Source: Lamellibrachia satsuma (Eukaryota > Annelida > Polychaeta > Sabellida > Siboglinidae). Taken from it: DNA of 64,000 nt. The stretch covers positions 8,747,501-8,811,500 of the forward strand of contig BSQZ01000011.1 in assembly GCA_033239005.1 (NCBI GenBank). The letters are read 5' to 3'. The notes under the pieces were generated by a model. It saw nothing but the letters and a program-made list of their open reading frames with translations. It was not told where the DNA came from and did not search any database. Below, in pieces: positions 40,701-55,651 of this stretch; the stretch's first letter is position 1, and the number at the start of each line of letters is the position of its first letter. The position numbers and the translations under genes were made by a program.

Positions 40701-43700
40701 TGATCACTGGTGCATCAAGAGGTCAACAGTACTTTTTGCATGCCGAGTTGTGTGTGATCACTGGTGCATCAAGAGGTCGACATAAATGTTCGCATGTTAG
40801 GTTGTGTGTGATTACTCAATTTACTGGTGCATCAAGAGGTTGACATAAATGTTTGTATGTCATCTATGTGATCACTGTTGCTTCAGCAGGTCAACGTAAT
40901 AGTGCACTGAGAGATTGACAGAACTGTTTTTATGTCAAGTAATGTTGCGAAGGAACATCATAATTAAATTTAAATTGCGCTAGTAAAAAGCTCAATGGTT
41001 TATTTTCCCACAGCTATTCATCATTGACGTTGCAGCTTTGCATGAACCGAGAACATGTTATTTGTTGTGCAGGATACCCACTTGCATTCTTCCATCGATA
41101 CTTCCTCTATGGCAAAGCGCCGGATCTACAACATACGTATTTTGTCATCACCGGATTGTCGCTGGGCTACTTCAACTTTGGTGAGTTTATGACTACCGAC
41201 TAAAGAGATTGTACTGTTATCATGCTTCCCATGCCCCAGGGTGACATAAACATACCCTTGTCCTCCATTGTTGTGCTGCCTGGTACGCTGACTATAGCCT
41301 TAAATGCTAGATCTTCTCAGTATGTCTATAGTATAAAGTAGTTAAACTACTAGTTTGTGTCTGTTCCCTCATATCTCTGTCAGTTTCCCATTTTGTATGC
41401 GTGCCCTGGGGATTGTTGGTACATTAAAAAATTTTTTCAAAATTCCCCCAGGGTGGGGATATTACGAAGGAGCTTATGTGGATGTTTGACGTCGGTTATG
41501 TAACTCTTACGTGATAATATAGGAGTTCATCATTACATGCAATTGTTTTCTATGATTGTCCCTAGTTACGTAATCTATGTCAAATGTCTACACATAAGTT
41601 CCTTTGTATGGTATGAATATTTCATGAAACCAGCATGATTTCTGGGGCATGAAGTAGTCATAGCTATTGGCATTGTCCTACCAAACTTTTACTGAGTAGT
41701 GGCGTAGTGCAGGGAGTAATATGCTCTTGCAATGGCTGCCTTTTCTCCGTGCAGTGCCGGGCAACTTGGCTAGTATTGTCTAAATTTTTTCACCTTGCTG
41801 TATTTTTGAGCACCATCCTGGGTCCACTGCCAGGATGAAAATAATCATCTCTGTAGCGTGTGGATATGTTGTATCGTATTAATATGTTGTATTGTATTAA
41901 TATGTTGTATTGTATTAATATGTTGTATTGTATTAATATGTTGTATTGTATTAATATGCAGCTGAAGTGTCAAATATTGGGCAAGGCATTGCATTTTGCG
42001 TTTTACATGAAATATGCAAAATGTACGATTTAGAGTTACCAGTTTCCGTATTTGTACACCACAATAATGCATGCTGAATGTTACATAATATAAGTCCTAT
42101 GCGCACTTAATATGATAACTATGACTTCATCTTGGCTAGAACTTTGTACTTTAACTTGTGAGTACTTACGTATACATTGAAATTTGCATTATATTCAGGC
42201 CAGAGTGGTAACACAGTATACAAGAGGGTTAATTTAACCTGCACTAAATTGATTTTGTTGAGGCCAGTGCTGCAATAAGCCTGTATTAAACTAAGCTTTA
42301 ATTAGTATAGTCCAGATTGAACTGGATTTAACGGAAATATGGATCCAGTCATATTGCCCTTTATGCAACCATGTCATGCTGACAAAAATGGTAAATAAAT
42401 TAATTTCTCTAGATCCAAAGTTCACAGATGCCTAGCCGCAACTAATTGGAACTAATCTAAACTGACAAACCATATTTCTTCTAGGACAGTCAAAGAAACT
42501 GACAAAATATTTGTGGAACTGGGCTGGTGTGAATGTGTATGAGTGGAGTCACGAAAAATGGAACAGTTGTGTAAAAATTAGGAGTGAGTAATTTTCTTTA
42601 CTAAAATAATTTCTTTCCCATATAATGTTGTAATATGGGGTTGAAAGTGTACTAAGGTGATAAGTAAAACTTACTGCCTGGTTTTTATTATATTGGATGA
42701 TAAAATAGACCATTCACATTTTTGTGTCGCATATGTCATACTTATAAATCTATGTCTCCTACAAAAGTTTCCACAATGACAATTCTTTGCTTGTAGAAGT
42801 GTATTATGATGGTAGTGATCCGAAAAATAGAAATGTTAGGTTTTCTATCGAAACTATCGAATGATAGTGCTGAGAGTGCAAAATTGTGTCCCTTGAAAAT
42901 CCAGATGGAAAAGTTCCACTCAACATAATTTTTTTGGACAGAGAAATAAATTAACTGTCTGGTTATGTTCTACACCTCACACCTCACTCAGCATACCTCA
43001 CACCTCACTCAGCATACCTCACACCTCACTCAGCATACCTCTCATTGGGCACTGATTTTCATAGATTCCATTATACAGGACAAAAACCTGTGTGACAGAT
43101 GCGACATTAATTGTAAGACATGACATAAACGACAAGGTAAATCAAATGAATTTTTATTTTCAAACTATACTTGGTTGAGATGTTGGCTTACATGATTAAG
43201 ATCACTTTCTTTTTCACAGAATATAAAGACTATTACTTTAATGAACATAGTAATACCTGGAAATCTAACTACTTGTAAATTGGTATTACCAATCTTCTCA
43301 TAATGGCATTCAAAGCAGCTATCTTACTTTCAACATTCGTGTGCTTGCGACAGGCGCATTGAATATGATCACCGAACCTTGGGATCCTCACATTAGGCAG
43401 ACGGAATTTCTTGAATATTGTGAACTTGTAAGGGAAGGCTGGATTTTCATCTTGCAAGATTCTGTATGCATCTTCAACTGTCATGCTCAGAAGATACTTT
43501 GCCTTGTGTTGTTTGAAAGCAACCAACACTGTTTTCCCTGGTACAGCTCTGCTTATGTCTTCTCTGAAGAAGAAATCCTGGATTTGATTCATCCATAGTG
43601 GGGAAACCTTGCCTTTTCTAAATTTGTCAGTCCCAGAGAGCGTGCTAATATCCCTGTACACTTTGTCTCTACAGCCAGTGTCTTAGCAATTTTTTTTTTA

Positions 43701-46700
43701 GATATTCTTGTATTTTCTTTTGATCCAGAGGACATGATTTGCTGATATTTTTCTGCCAACATCCCTGTCCATGACCATCCCTTTAAATTCGGGCATTAAA
43801 CTACGTTTGTTTTGTGCACGTATTTTAACCATAATCCCACATTTCATAGTTAGCCACTTAGCATCCCGGTTCTTTCGGTGTTGTGTGGCATCCTTCTTTC
43901 GAATTTCCTCAAGTTTTTGTGAATTCTCATTTAACTTCTCTGTCCATTTCCTCTGGCGCTCTCTTACTTTCAGCTTTTTCACTTCTGCTGGATCAGGATG
44001 AACCATTTTGCTGTAAGAATAAAGTAATTTCAGAACAATGTCCAACATGGACAGTGTAACACTTTTTTTGTGTCGGGTATTGTGTCATGATGATTGTTTT
44101 ACAGCAATGATATTCACTTCCTAATATCATCAGCTCAACCATACTATGATATTCGAATTTTTTATTTGAAAAACTTAGTCATTAGATCTGGTAAGGATCA
44201 AATTAGTGGATATCCAAATTGGTGAACACTGCATGGGACAATGCTGATTATGGGCGTGACCTCCTCTCGTCGATCATATGATAAAGTTAAACAATTTCAC
44301 CAAGGAGGAAAATCATGATATTTCAGCATTTCGGTTTTCAATTCAGTTAATGCTTGAACAAGCATTAACTAAGTTTGTCTGATGATTTCACGAAAACTAC
44401 ATACAAAAGTTGCACAAACGAGCTAGCATGTTGCAATGGATACTTGGTAGGTTTGGTTTATTGCAAAATTAATTTGAAATAAGACTAGCAAAACAAATTT
44501 GCTTAAGTTTTAGGCAAGCCAAAAAATTTAACAACATAGGTTTTCTCTTAGAAAACAAAAACATTGTATTGTTTGACAACAAAGTTACATTATGTAAATG
44601 GAAATGATGACACTTCTCCTTTGAGCCAAATGAATAATATGGGATGGTATCATGACACATCAAAAGCAGTCCAAAACATGTTCATTTAGAACTTCTAATA
44701 CAAAAAGCAGATGCATATATGTTATACACGTGGTGTGAGCAGCAAAATCAGATGTACTCTTTAGCTGGTGAAGGGAGCTAATATTCTGTTCAAGCTTCTC
44801 CACACAAAAATGTCAGGCAAAATACCAGATTTCTTTCATTTGTATGAATTTACTTGATATTCAGATACACCTGCGACCTTTTGAACAATTTTCACCCTTA
44901 GATCAGATGATTTCAGCACAGACACCTGAAAGGGACGAGTCAAGATGTGCAAAGAAAATGGTGAACAGCTAAGCTTAAGATATCTAAATATTTCGGTTTT
45001 GTCTTTTGTTTTACATGGGTAATTAGCATAATCTATGGTGCCATCCGTATATAAAATAACAATAACAAAACAGCTGTACACTACAGCCAACTATCAGTAG
45101 ATTGCCAGCCAATTGTTGGCAAAATGTTGATGTTTTGGACTACACAAAGGTGGAAATTTTCCAAAAGTAGGCATCTGTTTGTATCTAGTTAATAACACGT
45201 AATATCACATGGCTCATGTAGTTTTACTTTGTTTTTAGTGTAATTTCAACCAAGAAAAAGATGGTTTATAACAGTTTAGTTTACTCACAGGTGACATCAT
45301 CGTGCTCATAAAGCATTTCATCTGCAACAACCCAATCTTAACATTTGAAAGGGTCCTGGTCTAGTACCTATTATTCTAAATTAGAATATTTTTCTTGGAC
45401 ATTTGGACATATGCCATTGATCATATAAAACTGCAAATACAATACAGCAAATTGATCATTCTGGTACTTATGTCGCTTATGTCATTTTGAGGGACGGAAT
45501 TGATAAATTCTTTGCTACTGCATAACACCAACACACTGATTAATGTTTTTGTACCTGTAAATCTCAAATGGTTCAAGCTGTGTATAGCATATTATTTCAT
45601 ATTTTTCTCCCTCTTACTTTTCTGAGAAAAAAGGGTGTGACAGATACGACATAAAGGGACAGAATTTTTTTCACAGTTTTCCACTAAAAAATCTGTATGA
45701 CTTACAATGTTTGTTCAATTTCTTTTTTAGGAAATTAATTGAGGATGGGTTGTAAGGCACAAAAAAATGTTTAATGTTAATTTAGCCACTTACCTTTTTT
45801 TAGACAGATCATGATACAGCTACTGCCCAAAACCGCTCTCTCCTTAAAAACAAAGCCAGGTTCCCACTTCAATAACTCAGCAATGGGTGGGAGTAGACGG
45901 TTAATTTTTTTCACCCAAATATACATTGGGGTATATATTCAACACAAAAAAATAGAAGGAGACATCCAGAGCTTTGTTTAATTTTTTTTACACATGAAAT
46001 GCCATAATTTTTAGGCCCTCAAATAGCTGTAGGGGAGGCAAATCTTGATGAAACTTGCTGTAGTTGTCTTTGCTGAAAGATTTTTTATCCCTTACAAAAA
46101 TTAAACGTGGGATATTAGTCTAAACAACCGAACTTTTTTTTCAAAGGTTTGTCTACATGTTTTTCACCATGTGGAAGAAATGTAATGACCCCGTATAAAT
46201 AGCGCCTTTTGCTTTACACAGAGCTATGGCAGGGGACTGTGGCGATTCTCAGAGGAAACCATGATTAGTCTTGTGTATAATTTCCTTCTAGCATTGCGGT
46301 ATGAAAGGCGTACTATTATTTGATATGGGAGTCAGTTCTATTTATACTCATCTAATTAGTGTTGGTTGGATGCATGGATGAAGGAGATTGGTTAGATGCA
46401 AGGCAGTGTGTCGCAGTGATGCACTTGTTGCCTCTTACATTTGTGGTAGACGGAGAGAAAGTAACGGGAAAAGAAACATATTTTGCCAAGAAAAAAACAT
46501 GAGCATTATTGAATTTCAACATCTTGAAAACGTATTTAATTATCCTAAAAACGCATTGACCATGTTTACTCATTTCTGCGCTCTTTGATGTAGCACTATT
46601 CTGCCATCCTAATGATGTTACACTGCACGTCGTGTCTCATCTTTGGATGTGTAGCACTATACTGCTATTGCACCAAGAATTGTATCGTTATTTGTCATCT

Positions 46701-49700
46701 TTGATGTTTTTGGGTTCCACCCTTGTTTTTGATTATTTCCATGTTGCATTGGATAAATTGCAACTGTTCGTTAATTAAATTCTCTATTTTAGTCAAGAAA
46801 GCCCTTTGGATTACAGTTTAAATCTTTGCCCTTGGATTACAGTTTAAATCTTTGCCATTGGATTACAGTTTAAATCTTTGCCATTGGATTACAGTTTAAA
46901 TCTTTGCCATTGGGTTACAGTTTAAATCTTTGCCATTGGATTACAGTTTAAATCTTTGCCATTGGATTACAGTTTAAATCTTTTCCCTTGGATTACAGTT
47001 TAAATCTTTGCCATTGGATTACAGTTTAAATCTTTGCCATTGGATTACAGTTTAAATCTTTGCCCTTGGATTACAGTTTAAATCTTTGCCATTGGATTAC
47101 AGTTTAAATATTTGCCCTTGGATTACAGTTTAAATCTTTGCCCTTGGATTACAGTTTAAATCTTTGCCATTGGATTACAGTTTAAATCTTTGCCATTGGA
47201 TTACAGTTTAAATCTTTGCCATTGGATTACAGTTTAAATCTTTGCCATTGGATTACAGTTTAAATCTTTGCCCTTGGATTACAGTTTAAATCTTTGCCCT
47301 TGGATTACAGTTTAAATCTTTGCCCTTGGATTACAGTTTAAATCAGTGGAGCTAACGTCACTTAGATCAGATCGATCAATGTGTGCATACTTTCATACTA
47401 TGTTATATAGTAATAGTAAACATAATTACTTTTCATAACACACAACACTGACATAAAAGCATTGTTATGATGTATAAAATTGAAATGATAATCAAAATAA
47501 CCTGTTACTTTTTCTGTTGCTCTTTCCTGTTACCTTTTCCCCAGTATTTTTTTATGTGACTTTTTTTGTTACTTTCTTTCCTGTGTTCCACATTTGAGAC
47601 AGCTTTATCATCTGACTCTAATGTTGCGTGACTTGTGTAAGTACTCTTGGACAGCATTTTGTGTTAAAATCCTTAATAAACTACAATCAGTAACATTCTT
47701 CTACGCAGGCCCTTAGCCAGGTACCCGTCTGCCCGTCATGATGACAGGCAAATGTCTTACGACGACGGGTAAGATAAAACAAAAGACGGGTTTTTCTTTT
47801 TACAAGATGAAATGTTTTCATAATAAAATTGTTTAAGCTGCCTTAGACTTAGTGACTCTTAGTCTCGCTTATCTGACTCGGCTTCGTGAGTCCGCCGAGA
47901 ATAGAAGATGCGTGCGACAAATGGTGGCGCTACAGTGCGGAGCCAGGATAATAGAGGCTAAGTGACTCTTAGCGCACGCGGTCGTGATTTGACAAATGTT
48001 GTCAGCAGCAGAATAGCGAATACCGGCGATCTATAAGACAATACGTTGATATTGTTGGAAAATAATGATACTGCGGTTGATCTCTATTTATTGCAATCGT
48101 GTACGTCATTGGTTGGGAAACGCGTTTCCATGGGCTTTCTCGGTGCCTATCCATTGGCGCTCTCATTTGAAGAAACAATCCTTTGACCCGGATGTCGTGG
48201 GGCGAGTTCAAAATGGCACCTGTCAAGCGTGTGAAAAGATGCGACATGTCAACGTCAAAGTTCACGACAATCGATGCCTTTTTCGTAAACGTGAATAAAA
48301 GCAGCGTTCCTGCGATTGTCCCTGAACAGTCCGAGTCAGCATCCTTTGTTGTATCGGTGGAGATCCATAATGTTGATGTGCCTGCCGCTAGTAACCGAGA
48401 CACTACTGTATTGTCGCCCACTGCTGGTACTTTGCAGTGGCCAAACGCAATCGCAGTAGACTTCAAAACTGAATCTGATTCGGACTCCAATTCATCTACA
48501 TAACTGGCGTGTAGGCCCTACTAGCAGCAGCAGTTTCCCGGATCCTCAATTCAAACGACAGGCAAACCACGAACAATTAGGCTGTGCTCAGTCTAGTAAA
48601 TTCATTTGTTTTGTTGTCCAATAGCCAATACCTAATCCGGATGATTGCTTTTTTTATCAAAGAAGTAATGTTTCAATGTATTACTTTCAAAACCAGTTGT
48701 ATTACTGAGTGCTGTATCTTCTATTTTTATTTGTTGTATTGCTTTACTTTTAGTGTCAACATTTGATTTTGAGCGTGATTATAATCATATTTGTTCATAT
48801 TAGATGTATTTGCATGCATGTACTTAAAGTCTTAAGACCCTTCAAACATTACTTCCATGTTTATATATTTAAAATAAAGTTTCAAGTTACTTTTTCACAA
48901 ACCTTCATATGTTGGCCCTTCTTCTGTTATTATTACAATGCAGGTGATAACGCCAACCTCGCTGCACAACTAGTAAGACTCGATTGGGCCAATAATGGTT
49001 AAACAGACTTGGCCTGCCATTGAAAAGACAATTGGGCCAATAATGGCTGCAATTTAACATTTTCTCAATTTGAATTGGCTTACCAGTACAAAAAAGCAAA
49101 TGGGCCTATAATGACTGTCGTTATATCAACCAGCATTGGCTTACCACTGAAAAATCAATTGGGCCAATAATGACTGTCATAGATACGCTTTTCGTTTTTT
49201 TAGAATATTCAAGACTGGCAACATTTTATTTCTGCCTAAGGGCATGCTTCTGTGATCAGGAGGGAAATATTTATTTATTTTTTGGATATTTCCAGTGAAC
49301 ACCGTGTCTTCATTGTATGGTCCACTGATTAAACTTAAAGACTGTCAAATTGCATGCCACAAAATCGGCACATGGGGCCTGGCGGCTATCAGTCTGTTGA
49401 CAACAACCAAATTAATTACTGATGTAACTAATTATTTATTAATGTGTTTAACAATGTCAGCTCCAGTGAATTGACAATCAATGAATCTCAAGATGTCCAG
49501 CATGTTTGTGTGCACACACCTGGTCAAATTGTGTTCTTGTATCCACTAGCAGCCACCACTCCAGGGTATTAATTAACTGGCTTTGGTTAATCAGTCTTAG
49601 GGATCATCTCAATACATCAATGTTTGATGCTCAATGAAACCAATGTCTTTGAACATACGACCCCTCCTCCCCCCCACATGAAACTTTGAATTACTGTATT

Positions 49701-52700
49701 ATTACTAACAAGCGTACAATATGCTTTAAAAAAATTGGGCCATGGACAAATGTAAGTTAATCTGTTCTTATAAACGTACACCAAATTTTTTTTCTCTAGA
49801 CAATAATGTTGCTGTTTAGCAAAAGTGGTATCATTTGGTGACTAGTGTAGAACAACTTTTCAGTTGTTCCACAACAGTAAAATTACAATAATTATGGATC
49901 CTGCAGATTAAAAAAGGGTGTTCGCTAATTAGGGTATGTACACTTAACAGGTCGAATACTGTTCATTGGATGTGGATGCTATGATGATGTCCCATGATGA
50001 TGTCCCATGAAGATGTTCTTATGCTGTAACCATCACATTCCATTCATATTCAGCCACTGTAATTATTAAAGTTAAAAGAGCTGGAAGTATGTCAGTTTGA
50101 CCACACTTGTTCAGCACATTGGTAACATAACCAGTTAATGTTATGAAGCTTTAGAATTTTTGTTGGTCTCAGGCGTCGCCAACACAGCAGTGTGCTGGTG
50201 TTGTTTAGACCCTTCTAGAGCAAGTTGGTGGCCGTATGTCCACAGGACATTTTGCTGCTCTGTGGAGTGGCGACTGTTGTTGATCATACTGTGACTGTAG
50301 ATGCTTCTGTATCTGTAACTGGACAAAACCCGACTGGACAAACCCCACTTGGACATAACCCCACTGAACCAAAACCCCACTCAGACATAATCCCATTCCA
50401 CTCACATATAATGATACCACACCCAAGGAAACAAGACTACAATGAACTATTTTTATTCATAACAATGTTTACAAAAACAGAACACTATCACATATCAACA
50501 ACATATACTGTCTACTTCCATCTGACACAATGACCAATGCCCTTCAGAGCTTCAAGGATGGGTTTCATGTCATCACCTCTGTCAGTGCAGATCTCACCTG
50601 TTATGCAATTAGTAATTCTGGGGAAACCACATTTTTATGGCTTCCCTGTCAGGTTTGGTTCCTTGTCAGGTTTAGTCCCTGCACCATTAGTTGGGTTCCT
50701 TGAGCATTAAAGAAAATCATTCAACTGTAATTGAGGATCATCCCCTGAAGTGCAATCAAAGTTATCATACTCTTTTCCAAAATACATATTATTATGTGTC
50801 AAAATGTGTTGGCTTCTTTGAGCATTAAAGAAGATCATCTAAGTGTAATTGGGGAACATCCCTTGAAGTGCAATCAAAGTTATCATACTCTTAGCCAAAA
50901 TACATATTATTATTTTGATAAATTTGTTTAGGGGTTATATCGATAGCGGTCATGTTTTCAGGGGTTTTGTCCCTGAGGGGTTATCTACCACCAAGAAGTC
51001 AACATCACCTTGATCACTAGTGCAGCTAGATGCCATTCTGTTAATTAATTTTGTCATGAAAGCCCTTTAGATTATAGTATAAATCTGTGGAGCAAACGTA
51101 ATTTTGATCAAACGATGTGTGCATATTTATATAGGCATATATAACTTTCAAAACAAACTAAATTGTAACCCAAACATATTTTTTATCATGTATGAAATAG
51201 TAATGATATTTAATCAAAGTAACCTTTTAGTTATTTCCGTTGCCTTTTTCCTGTTACCTTCTTTCCGACATTCGAGTGGGAACACTATTAAAAAGGACAG
51301 TAATTGCAAAACAGCTGGCAGATACACACTCTGTCATCGCTGAATGTAGGAATGAAACTAACAGTTCTCAGGAAATAAAGTAATGGACAAAAAGTAACAG
51401 TTCATTTTGATTATTATTGCTATTTTATATATTATAAAAGTACTTTTGTGTTTCGATATTGTGTATTTTCAGAGTGAATCATATGATTGATGTGCAAACA
51501 TTTATTGAACAAAATTATATTTGCTCTGCTGATTTTATATTAAAATGTAATGGGCTTTCATTATTAAAATAAATGATTCACAGAATGTCATGTATTTGCA
51601 AGCTAGGCCTCACAATTGGCTTATCTGGCATTTGATCCCAGTGGCTTCCATGATTGTGAACTGAATGGGTTTATATCTTGCTTACCCCATAAATCGGCAG
51701 TAGAATTTTTATTTTGTAACTTTACAATAAATGCCATTTTTCCCCAAGCAAAATGTGTCACTTTCAAAGTTTAAACGGCTAAGGCGACTTAGGAGGACTT
51801 GCCATGAAGTACCAACCTCCAAACAGTCGCGAGATGTGTCCGAAGGACATTATTTGCCAGTAAAATATACAGATACAGGTTTAATGATGTTTTGTGAACA
51901 TGTTCAGAATACAATAAAAACAGTTAAAATAATATGTTGTTTCCTTATTAGTGTGTAACTTAGTCAATTATTCAAATACATAAATAACAAACCAATATCC
52001 AGTCAGACTTTGTTTTATCAGATCAATTTCAGCCACCAAACATTAGCTGCATTCTCTCAAATCAGCTGCTTTCTGCTAAAACCGATCGTTAAGACAATGT
52101 AAAACAAGCACAAAAATATATTTGATTACAACATGTTTGAGAGTGTTGTAAAGTAATAAATCAAATTCACTTTGTAATATATCCTCTTAATTCAAGATTT
52201 CCCCAAACTTGCAATAATATGTATCTTCATTTACTTGCTGCCACTTTCGGTAGGCAGACCTGGTAAATTCGCTCATAGATGTAGACAGAGCCATAGCTGT
52301 GACAGTAGCGCTGGTGGCCCGCTTGCCTTCGATCTGAGTGGCGTGGTCATCGATGCCCATGTTGCTGTCTGCGTTCAGGTTCTACAGATTGATGGCATCA
52401 ACACAGCTTCCACTGTTGGGAATAATGTTGGCACAGCATCCTTTTTAAAGAGATTTTAGCACCAGGATAACCCTAACCGAAGACTGCCATCTTCTCCAGG
52501 TCGCGATCAAAACAAGTCTTCTCGAAGCGAGCCAAGCAAAGCCAGCTGTGTTTTGACAGAATATTGTCTGCTCGCTTCATTTCCGAGAGCCATTTCTTTA
52601 GCAAACTTGGCTCCGTAGGGAACCTGAACCAACAATAACTTTCGGTGTTGTGGAAATGGAAATATACTACAAGATATAATATAATATGATTTCAAGCAAT

Positions 52701-55591
52701 TGTTGTTTTCCCTTTAACTGTGGTCTGACCCCTCATGATCTACCCTGTGACTGTGTTTGGTAATAGTGGTGTTAAGGTGTTTGTCATCCCTGGTGCTCTC
52801 TGCATAATCACTGGTGGTACTGCATCATCCCTTGTGGTCCCAGCATCATCCCTTTTGGTCCCAGCATCATCCCTTGTGGTCCCAGCATCATCCCTTGTGG
52901 TCCCAGAGGTATCCCTATTGGTTGTTGTATGGATCTGACCTTCGTTTTAAATGCCCATGCTGATCTGACCACTGAGAGATGTACTAATGGCAAACATTGA
53001 GGATACTGAATATTTGCTGCACCGTAGAGGCCATGAACAACGAGGTTGTTGGCTTGACATGTGGCAGGGTCCAAACCACTGTTTTGCTGCACCCCCGTTG
53101 TCTCCTGGAGGTGCTAAAAGGTCATTCATTAGTTCAATATTTCGCTCATCACGTTTTAGAATCATTCCCCAAAAAATCAGACCTGTCTAGTAGCCACTAT
53201 GACATGCTAGCTCTAGTATCCACTATGACATGCTAGCTCTAGTATCCACTATGACATGCTAGCTTCAGTATCCACTATGACATGTAGCTCCAGTATCCAC
53301 TATGACATGCTAGCTCCAGTATCCACTACGACATGCTAGCTCCAGTATCCTCTACGACATGTAGCTCCAGTATCTACTACGGCATGCTAGCTCCAGTATC
53401 CTCTACGACATGCTAGCTCCAGTGTCCTCTACGACATGTAGCTCCAGTATCTACTATGACATGCTAGATCCAGTATCCTCTACGACATGCTAGCTCCAGT
53501 ATCCTCTACGACATGTAGCTCCAGTATCTACTACGACATGCTAGCTCCAGTATCCTTTACGACATGGTAGCTCCAGTATCCACTATGACATGCTAGCTTG
53601 TTTGTGCAAGCATGTTATTTATTTTTAATGAAATCGTTGGACAGACTATTAAATAATTTTTTTATTTGGATCTGGTCAAAATTCTGCTAAAAACAGCAAA
53701 AGTGGTCTGGTTCAATGTACTATGAAGTAAGGATATTCACACTTTCACAAAGAACCCAATCTATTGATCAATGCCTGTCTACGATTTTAACAAAAGTGTG
53801 CAACTATTTATGCAGTACAGATATGAACATGATTTGTAATGGACTGTGTGAAGAGGGAGTTTTAATTAATGTCTGTCCATGTTCCAGGTCCACAGGTCCT
53901 CCATACAGCTGTCAACATTCTCATGATCTATGTCATACTGCGCGTCGCTGGTGGAACGTTCGCATCCATCATTCTCAGCTTCACAATAAACATGGTAAGT
54001 GTCGTGGCTTCCTGCTTCCTACCTCTGTCCACTCCATGGTTTGTCTTCATTAGTGAATATCAATAACACTGAGTGCTTGTGTACTGTCTCTACCACAGTG
54101 CATACAGTACCGACCTTGTTATCTCACCTTTTACCTGCAGACATGGAGTCAATTTCATTATATCGTTTCCAGTTCCAACTTATTAATATCAGTTTCAATT
54201 CCAATTACATCTCAAAAATACCAATTCCAATTGCAAAATACCAATTCCAAATGGAAATAGCGGTGTGAACAGAGCAACCACACTCAAAGCCCAAATACAA
54301 TATATTCCAGAGCAGCTTTAATTAATTTCTACATACTATGGTAGATAATGACAGACAAATATATGCTATATACTATATTTTATTGATCGTTTTTAACGAA
54401 TAATTTGAGTTAAAAAAGTTTTTTTTTAAAGTAATTGAAAATTCCAGTTACTTTTAAAAATAAAACACAAAATACAATTCCGGAATTGGAATTGGTGTTT
54501 CAATTCCACATACAATACAATACTATACAATACAATGTAATTGACCCCAAGTATTTGGGTCCTAACACAGTGCGTGTTATAACAACATCCTAACCAGACC
54601 TGGGGCCAATGTTCTCGGTACTCGTGTACTCGAGTACATTTTTGAAGTACTTGTACCCGTGGAAATTATGGGTCATGTACTCGTACTCAATGTACTCAGA
54701 TTTTTTAGGAGTGCATTTGAATAGTTTTTTAATTTTATGATGTTGTGATAATTATCTATGACTTTATTTTAAATACAGTTTTATCAAGTGTTTGTCGTTA
54801 ACGTAATGAAAATATTTTTAACTTAAATACTTCCATAAAGTATCTGAAATGTTCAGATACATTATTTCTGATTGATATAATAAAACTAACTAAACGCTTC
54901 ACTAAAGAATGCATCTTTTTCCAGTCAGAAACCCATAGTTAGCCTTAGCAAACAGTTATGTTAGTAACCAGTTCAGGCTGTAATCACTGTCTTTGTTTAA
55001 TTAAGCCAGGAAGTCCATAATGACAGGGCACCGATTTGTTGCTCATACAAGGGACAGTGTTAAGAACTAACTGAGTCTATTTCTATGTTGATTCAAGTCA
55101 CACATCACCAATAGTCTTTATTCAAATTAGCACACAAGTACACCCTTTGTTCCAGTTTGGACAACTCTTCTTCTAATTCTGGGGCGACCAATAAATGCAG
55201 TCTGTTAAAGTACTTGTCTAATGGTTATATTTGTTATTGTAATAAATAAATTATTATTGTTAGATTATGCACCTGTTGTACTGTTTTGTATTATTGCTTA
55301 ATAAGCTTCATATTGTGTACTATGCAGAGTAAACCGGAATTTAAGCTGTCTGATTTGTGAAACCAGGTGCTCAACATGTTCTTTGTAAAAGTCTGTTTGT
55401 AGTGAGCAGATCATGGCTCTCTACATCATGGGTGTTTGCGGGGGGGGGGGCAAGGGGGCACCCCCCCTGATCTGGATGTGGAATTTTTTTCTGACGTATA
55501 TTCGTGAGCTTAAAGTATATGTTAACTTTACATCTTGTGTGTGCGTGTGTGTGTGTGTGCGTGCGTGCGTGCGTGTGTGTATTATACAAGA

Positions 55592-55651
<60 letters not shown>

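Noticed and set aside
46795..47345. CRISPR-like array
   Set aside because: Head-to-tail 26-bp units with no unique spacers, in an animal intron; a minisatellite.
49298..49445. Possible extra LPCAT3 exon (VNTVSSLYGPLIKLKDC...)
   Set aside because: Open after an acceptor-like TTTCCAG, but the sequence does not fit LPCAT3, whose exon 2 and exon 3 join directly in phase and in homology.
41065..53998. LPCAT3 exon 2 and 3 as parts of a processed pseudogene
   Set aside because: Both have proper GT-AG introns, matching phases, no stops, and the exons before and after continue the same homology.
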